Source: Harmothoe impar (lineage: Eukaryota > Annelida > Polychaeta > Phyllodocida > Polynoidae). Taken from it: DNA of 64,000 nt. Under the pieces are notes generated by a model. It did not search any database. It had not been told where the DNA came from and worked only from the letters and a program-made list of their open reading frames with translations. The first letter of the stretch is position 1; each line of letters begins with the position of its first letter. The DNA lies in NCBI GenBank assembly GCA_947462335.1, contig OX381704.1, forward strand, positions 47,186,942 to 47,250,941, in the 5' to 3' direction. The position numbers were made by a program, and so were the translations under genes. Positions 37,682-46,600 of the stretch are shown here, in pieces.

Positions 37682-40600
37682 GTGAGTTTATATCCTGAAT
37701 CATACATTGAGCGTATCAAAAGAGCGTAAAACATAATATACCTTTTCTGTAGCCATGCGTAATGTGGCTGTGTTCACTATATTATTCAAGACACATCGTA
37801 TACTGTCTTATTCTCTGTTAATTGGTGACACCAATCCAACGACTGAACCAAGGTTAGGATAAACATCTAACTCATCAGCTTGTATTTCCTGGAGGGAAAT
37901 GACCCAGATATAGAATATAAATGACCTGATCGAGATTCAGCGGTTTGCATGAAGAACCTAATAATTATATGTCTGTTCTTTAAATCAGAGCTGCCGGCTA
38001 AGAAGACGTGCTCCCTGAATGAGTTCATGTGCCAGACCAAGGTGTGCATACCCCGGGATAAGGTGTGTGACTTTCATAAAGACTGCCTGGGAGGGGAGGA
38101 CGAGAACCAAACCTACTGTGGTAAGATGCCCATACATTTCCCTCTTTGATTCAGTTATTTCATTTTCTTTCTTAATTTTGGAGTTTCTGTTATTCATTTA
38201 TTTTTGAAGAAAGTTTCCTGTACCTCCTGGGTTTCTACACAGAGAAAAGAAGTACACTGTTAGAAGTAAGTAGTGTTCCTGTACACCAAATACTGGGGGC
38301 AACTTTGGTTCCAGTAGATTGTGCTGTAGACCTACAGCAAGTGAGCTTTTGTATATTTACAGCACTATGTACTGTATAGGGACAGCAGAATCTTCTGTTA
38401 CTGTACAGCAAAATTGATTGTAAATCAGTCTGAAGGTCCAGGGTTCGCCTCCCAGTGCTGGTGATATTTTTAACCATCCATGTGAGGGAAAAACAAATTT
38501 TAGGTGGATGTAGGTAGACCAAGAGAAGTGGCTCCACCAACGGTTGAACTCACCAACTGTGGTGTTGGAGACAGGCGCTGATCCGTTGTGCCACAGAGCT
38601 GGTGTCACAAACATTCATATTGGGATATATCTCTACTCTACTTCTCAACTGATTAATAATAATTTGTAAAGGTCTGGGGTTCGCCTCCCAGTGCTGGTGA
38701 TATTTTTAATCATCCATGTGAGGTAAAAAACGAATTTTAGGTGGATGTAGGTGAAACAAGAGAAGTGGCTCCACCAAGGATTGAACTCACCACCTGTGGT
38801 GTTGGAGACAGGCCCTGATCCATTGCGCCACAGAGCCGGTGTTACAAATGGTCATATTGGGGTATAAGCTACCTCTGCCATGTCTGTTTTAAATGAGCTA
38901 CAGCCTTGTTGCTAAAGATCCCTGATGAGAGGTGGCTAGACCTAGGATCGATCCCACGACCTCTCGTGTACATATTACAGGGAAAAGTACTGTAGATCTA
39001 CAAGTCACTACCGTAACTTGCATCTACAGTAACAGAATTGTACATGTACAGTAGAATTTGCTGTATTATTATTTACAGCTAAAGTACTGTACATTTACAG
39101 CAAATTTTGCTGTTCAAGAACAACAACTTTTTACAGTGTAGAATCACTGTGACTCCCGAATTGATCACTGAGGTAACTCTCCCCAGGACTCTAACATGAC
39201 TCCCTAACATTAGCAGGACTCTAACAACTCTATAATGACTCCTATTCTAAGACTCCATAATGATTGGGAGTCACTTTGGACTCTTGGGGAGAGTTACCTC
39301 AGTGATCGGGGCTGGACTCCCATTTGAGAGTTACAGTGATTCTACTTCTTCTCTCTGTGTATACTTCGGCTACCTAATCCATTCTGGGGCAAATGGAATT
39401 CTGCATAGATCTATTCCTGGTCTAAGTAGGGTTACCTTAATTAGAATAAATATGATGCCACTTGAGTTGAGATTTCTCTGATATGATATTTTCCTTACTT
39501 TGGATAATCGGATGCTCGTTATAATTGGCATGATAGATAGGCAAGGTAAACATTCAAAGAGGGAAAGTGTCTAAATAAGGACACATGCAGGCGGCAACGG
39601 ACTGCTCAGGGCTGTCACTTCATGTTTGTAATCAGCACTAAATACTCAAATTTTCTCCTTCGGACCAGAAGGTAGGGAGTAGTTGAAATTGAAAGTTGGA
39701 GCTGTGTATATCATTTCTTGCCAGAATGAATAGTATATTATAGCTATTGTTCGGACAGCACGGGAGTGGTTGATAAAAAACAGCACTCTCCCTGTGGGAG
39801 GTATAAAGTAACAGGTAGACACTGTGGTAGATAACAGCAGGAAGTCCCTGGCACAGTGGGACCAGTGCTGGAACATGAAACTCTGTCTCCTGGTGAATAT
39901 TGCTATAACCCATTGTATTATATTAATGATATCACTGAAGAGTGTAACTCTCACCCATTCTTTTAGATCTATTTCACATTTCTGGTACTTTATTAGGTAA
40001 ACAAGGTTGGGTTGAAGCAAACAACTGAATTGACATTATCATTTCGAGGATCAGGTGTAACTCATCTGTGTTTGTTTTGGATACATCAGACTCTAGTGTG
40101 CCTATTTTAGATACAATACCAGAGAGGGCCATGTGTAACTTGGCTGTGTCTTTTTCAGATACAATACTTCTTTGCCTTCGAGGATCAGGTGTAACTCATC
40201 TGTGTTTGTTTTGGATACAACATCAGACCAGGCCAATTATAACTCTAGTGTGCCTGTTTTAGATACAATACCAGAGAGGGCAGGTGTAACTTGGCTGTGT
40301 CTGTTTCAGATACAATACTATAGATTGTCAATTACAACTTAACTGTATCTGTTTCAGATACAATACCAGAGAGGGCCATGTGTAACTTGGCTGTGTCTTT
40401 TTCAGATACATACTTCTTTGCCTACGAGGATCAGGTGTAACTCATCTGTGTTTGTTTTGGATACAGCATCAGACCAGGCCAATTGTAACTTTAGTGTGCC
40501 TGTTTTAGATACAATACCAGAGAGGGCTAGGTGTAACTTGGCTGTGTCTGTTTCAAATACAATACTATATATTGTCAATTATAACTTAACTGTGTCTGTT

Positions 40601-43600
40601 TCAGATACAATACCAGAGAGGGCCAGGTGTAACTTTGAGAACGGCTACTGTGATTGTCAGAACCTAACATGGACACCAAACTGGATACGTCACTCCGGCC
40701 AGACTCCCACCAAGGATGGACCTTCAAACGACCACACCCTGGGTACTGCATCTGGTAAGTTGACTGTATCATTTATGAGGTATAATGTCTTTGAGGCTGA
40801 AGAAAAACAATTAATCAAAAAGCTAGTTGATAATTTTAACCCACTTCCACCTAAAGCTGATTGAAGGAAGATATTTGGCATAGAAGTGAAGTAATGACAA
40901 TTTAAAGCCCTCTTGTATATATATGTGGGTTTGCATGCATCTTTCAGCCTATGTTCTTGATTGACACACTAGGACCCACCCACAGTTGTATCATGCAAAG
41001 TAGGCAGTGTCCAGTGACCAGATCACTGTTATGTATAAGCCAGCTGGTACCACACTAGGCCGAACTGATGGTAGGGGGGGCTAAACATTTGTTGAATAAT
41101 TTTGATATCCACTTGATTGTCATTCAAAGGATATTTCAGCTACCACAAAATGGACTTTACTAGGCATGTCCAATATATCAGAGAGCATATGTAGGTGAAT
41201 AAATTGTGTCAATTGGTCATGTTTTCATTAATTACTGACAGATTGAGTGACCAATCAAAGTGTCCTACATGTAGGACTGTAGCGTTAATTGGGGTTAAGA
41301 GGAGAGGGAAAACAGCACTGCAATGGAATGACCCCTTAATAACTTGCTGGCTTTTTTTGTAAAAAGAGGGTAACGCATGTGATTTTGTCCCCCACCCCCC
41401 CCCCCCCCCAATCCCCCCAACTCCCTTGAACAACGTACGGAGTATGTGTCATGACCTAGAGAAAACCTGATCTGATAAATCTACATTTCTTCCGCAGGCC
41501 ACTACGTCTATACCAAAGCCATGGAACATGGAAGCAGTTCAAAACCGGAAAAGAAGTTCCGACAGCATCGTATCTACTCAGCAGTGTTGCCCCCACCACC
41601 CAGCGAGACGTGGACTCCTGGCTCCCCCTTCTATGGCACATGCACGGTGAGGCAGTTGCTATAGCAACTTCAATGCTGATTCAGTAGACATTATTATGAT
41701 ACTTGGTTTTATTAAATGTTACATTGTTACGCAATAATTTACTTACTAACTCCCTATAGACGTTTGCCATTCAGGTGTTCGGACACATCTGAAGAGAAAA
41801 AGCAATACAATTTTGAGACCCAACAAAATGTACCGCTATAATCAATTTATGGCCTAATAGGGCAGATGCAAATGCAATAAAAGGGTTATCTGTAAAACAA
41901 GGCACCTTAAGTACAGCCGACAGTAGGGGCCTTGGCGCAGCTGTGGCCGTGCACAAGACTCCCAATTCTGTCAACTGTCACTGGGAACCCCTTGAACCTC
42001 TTTCATTGCTCTTTATGAATATTGATTCTTGCAGTTGAGGCTCTTCTCCCACATGTCCTTGGGCTCCATCTCCTTAAAGGTGTACCTGGAAGAGATGAAG
42101 GAGGTATTCCCCCCGCACTGTGACCAAGGAGGGTCCCCAGACGTGGATAATGCTGTCATGGTAATGTCAGTCTTAGCCCCATCTCTTGGGGAAGACGCCT
42201 GGATACTCAACAGTGAACCACTACCCAAAGTCACTCGGCAGTAAGTGTACCATGTGCTTCATCTATGAGTAATACAAAAAGACCTCCTTGAAATAGCTTT
42301 GGCTTTCCTATTCCAATTAAGTTATCAAAAGCATTGTGAGGCAGAGAGACAGACCAGGCACGTGAAATGGGTTACTGAGGGGGGAATTGACGGTTTGTGT
42401 CAAGATCTTCAAATTGAGATATCATAAGCTGAGATATTCCTGGTCGTTTTATGGGAATTATGTCTTGAGTTGTCACTTAATAAGCTCTAAATGTGCCATA
42501 TCCCATGATAACTATCAAAAATTATGAAAAAAATCTGATCTACTCAAAAATAACCAAAATAAATGTGAATGTTCAATGTAGATTTACTTTTAGTATGATT
42601 TTTCAAGGTCTGTTTTCAGTTTTTGGTTACTGATGGAATTACCAAGAAACTAGGACCAACATGTTCCATTTAGAAAAGATAGAGGCCATTCAGATATCCT
42701 CCCTTAGAGCAGTTAATATGTGATGGAAAACCTCCGCGGTGCTGTAGTATTTGCAGTAAAACCTCCGAGGCGTTAGCCGAGGGGGTTTTACTGCAAATAC
42801 TACAGCTCCAAGGAGGTTTTCTAGCTTATACTCCATCCATGGTAGTGTATGTACATGAAAATACTGATATAACCATAAATATACACGTTTTATCAGAGAA
42901 AGTCCCAGGTGTTTAGTGTGGGATATACACCTTGTAGTAGCTCTACTTCACATGCTAGAGTACACACGCAGGGTCAGGGTAAGCTGTGGTGTCATGGCTG
43001 ATTGACCTTTTAACTAGATTATATTGGTCAGAGTGAAACCAACATTAATTCTGAACAGGCTTCTGGAGGTATGCATGGCTGTGTGGCCCAATGGATAAGG
43101 CGTTGGACTTTTCATGCATAAGTGGGCTGTTCGAATCCCATTCAAGTTATATTGCATTTAATCCTTCTCTTCGATTTAAATTCCACTTTTTTAATGCTAC
43201 AATTAAAAATTGAATAGAATACTTTTTAAGTGAGAGTCAAACCAGCTATGGATATATAAATGATACATATAGCTGACTATACATAGGCTCTGTATTTATC
43301 ACGTGATATGGCTGTAATTATCAATACAGTAATTATTCTAGCATGCTACACATAGGTCTGCCCCTGTGGCTGACCGGTTAGTGTGTATGCCTTTAAGTTG
43401 GAACATTTACCAACTTGGGTTCGAGTCCCATAAAAGTAGGGTTTTAAGTAGGAAAGAGTCTACAAAACCTCCTCAGGAGATTATGTGCAAAACCTCCGCT
43501 CAGGCTCTCCAAAACCTCCGCTCAGCACCCACAAAACCTCCGGACAGCACCCACAAAACCTCCGGACAGCACCCACAAAACCTCCGCTCAGGGTGGGAGA

Positions 43601-46600
43601 GGAGGAATATGATAATAAGCCTACAGTGAGAACAATAGGCCCAACAACCAGGCGGAGTATAAGACATATAATTCTCTACTCAAATTATCACAAGAGATAT
43701 CACCACCAAACCCAACGGTAAGAACGATGCCCCTTTCCTCTCTCTCCCTGCTTGTCTATAAGTACTTGCACCAGCAAACTGTCTTTATCAAAGAGGTAAG
43801 TTGAACACACAGATAGACTTAACTCTCCTTTACTGGAGGATCAACTGTAAACGAGGAAGAGACGTTGACACTATTGACAGGTCAGGATGAACGGGCATTT
43901 GTGTCGATACCATTGTGTCAGGCACGGGTGAAGTCAACTGACCAAGTAAGTGAGGAGGGTGATTTCAATAGCAGCACCCAATGACAACATCTCTACTCAG
44001 TTAAGTACTGATTAGCCGACAAAGGCTTGTCAACACCTGGTCTACATCCAGGGTCATGCTACATCCTAAGGAAACTGGACATTCTGTATTTCTCATAATC
44101 TTAGAACTACCATAATATCTAGTGATGTGGTAGTTTTGACATTATGCCACCTGTCAGCATAGATATGTACAGTAACTCCGGCCGTCAGTTTATGCAGGAT
44201 CTGCTTACTCTAAGATTATACAGCGGTCAGATAATGCAGGATATATTCTCATTCAAATATTTTGCAGGATAAATAGAGATGTCCATGTACATTGATGAGT
44301 TTATCTGTATTTGTAGCCTATATATCGGGAGCTATGCCCCTGCACCCCCCCCCCCTTCCCTTTCTTTTAAGTTTAGCATTACTTCCAGGCATAATTTACA
44401 CAAGCACTGCGCTGCCACCTGGTGGATTGTTCTATGTCCATGCTTTGAGCAGCTAGGGAGCATTGAGTTGGACTGGCCGGGCCGGGCCTGGACTGACCCG
44501 TGTACCTTGGTACCATGTACTGGGGAGGGACCAGGGCAGGTAGTCCAGCCTAGCATTGAGTGGACAAACACCATGCCTACTGGCTACATAGTAGAAATGG
44601 GGTAATTGGGAGCCAGGTCAACAATGCCCAAGGGGGGTTCAATAACAGGAGCATCAACAGGACGCATTCAATATCACACATGGAAGTCAATTACCAATTG
44701 GCAGTAATACAGGCACGATTATACTAAGGTCCTAATACCATTACCCCAATTATATAGTATCATTACTACCCTGGGGCCTGTGGTTGCATAAACACCAGTA
44801 CAATAGTCTCAAACCCCCGTGTTATTATAAACAGGCATGTCTTGTAACGTGTCTTACCCCATTATAAGCTCAAACAGTTGCAATTTATGCTGGAAAGTTT
44901 CTGCAATTATGAATTATGTTGCAATATAGGGACCTCCCTCTGAATAACAGATTTAAGTACTACAGGGAGCTATAACTGCTAAGCATTTGTTGCGATTTGG
45001 CCCTCTCCTAACATATACATATTTAGATATATCCCTTGTTAAAGTGAAAGGTTTCTGCGATTTGGCATTTTCTCATATTGAGCATTTTAAGCATATTGAC
45101 CTGAAATTATAGATAAAATTTAGGTGGCCAGATGAGGGAAAACATGCCTTCAGGGGAGAAATGGCTTTTCAAAGTTTATGTTACAGGCTTTAAAATGAGA
45201 TATCTTGAGCTAAAATATCCCAAGTGGTTTTGCTGTAACTGTTTGTCAAACCGGGGTTGGTGTGCAAGACGGAAAATGGCAAATAAGCTCTAAATCTACT
45301 ATATCCTATTATGAATACTAATGATGCAAAAAATACAGTTTTGTTGAAAAATAACCAAAGACATCTGATGTTTTTACCATAAAGTTGGTTCTAGAGGTAA
45401 TTTCTGAGGTCTGTTTTCGATTCTGAGTTCCTTGTGAAATTTTCAAAAACATTTGTAGCAAAAAAGTTCTCATTTGGAATAACGCAGTGTTTCCATGGCA
45501 ACCAGAAATTGTCATACTAGTATATGCCAATTTTCCATGTTTGCGTGGCAACAAATATTCCTTTTGGATTCCAAAATTGGATTCCAGTGGAGATGGAATA
45601 ATTCTAAGCATATGGCCCACTTGCAATGTCTGTTCCCTCCAATGCCTACATTGCAACATATAGGTTTAGATTGCAGAGATGCAGTGCAATATACACCACA
45701 CAGTGGGCTTTAGAGTAAGTACCGGCACCTTTACAATAGAACTATTGCAATTTGCAGTAAACGCAAGGCTCCCAGATTGCAAGAGCATCAGATTGCAGAG
45801 CTTTACAATGTAGAAGGTATAGAAAGTATTGTGGGATTTGAGCTTCATAGGTACTATAATGTTGTCTCATAAGCTTCTCATAATACATATATCTTAATGA
45901 ACAGTGCTACCACCCCATCTTTCGAATAATTCCCACAAATATGGTATCTCTACGTATTTAGAATCCAGCATGTAAAGCTCATTAAATCTAATTTTAGGTA
46001 AGTTGAACAATTAGATGTTTTCCATTGACAATTTACACCCGTGTTAATTAACCCTTTAGACAGATCAGAACTCTGTCAACTGTTAACGCATCAAAGGTAT
46101 TAAGTGCTTTGATATGTGGTTTCCCCTGGTACCAAAGTATTGGTCCCCCCATCCAGTATTATTCCCTAAAACAGTTATCACCGTGACGGCGACACCTTTA
46201 CTTTTCTCAGTGCAATAATTTTTATACCAGAAGTTTTATAGAAAAGTACATCAACAGCATAAACTGACATGGAAGGAATTCGGTGAGTGTGCAAGAGGGT
46301 ATGGTAGTATGCCTACTCAGGGTCCGAGAGGATGAATGTCTGAGGGGGTTGATGTATGCATCAGGGTTTTAGTAGTGATGTCTCTTGTAATAATTGTGAG
46401 CAGAGAATTATATCTTGTGTAATGTTTTATAGCCTTATTCATGTCATGCTGACCCATCTAAATTAGGCACAAGAGCCGAACTACAGTCATATGCCCAGTC
46501 TTTACAGCAGCTGGTCAAAGACGTCACCTGGTCAAAAAAGTCACCCGGCCAAAGACTATCCAATTGTTACGATCTCATGAGACACAGCCTTTAATGTCCC

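Noticed and set aside
37949..38149. Single-exon 66-codon gene
   Set aside because: It is the LDLa exon read into its flanking introns; splice borders at 37989 and 38120 explain it.
43076..43150. Functional tRNA-Arg gene
   Set aside because: The acceptor ends and anticodon stem do not pair despite good A and B boxes.
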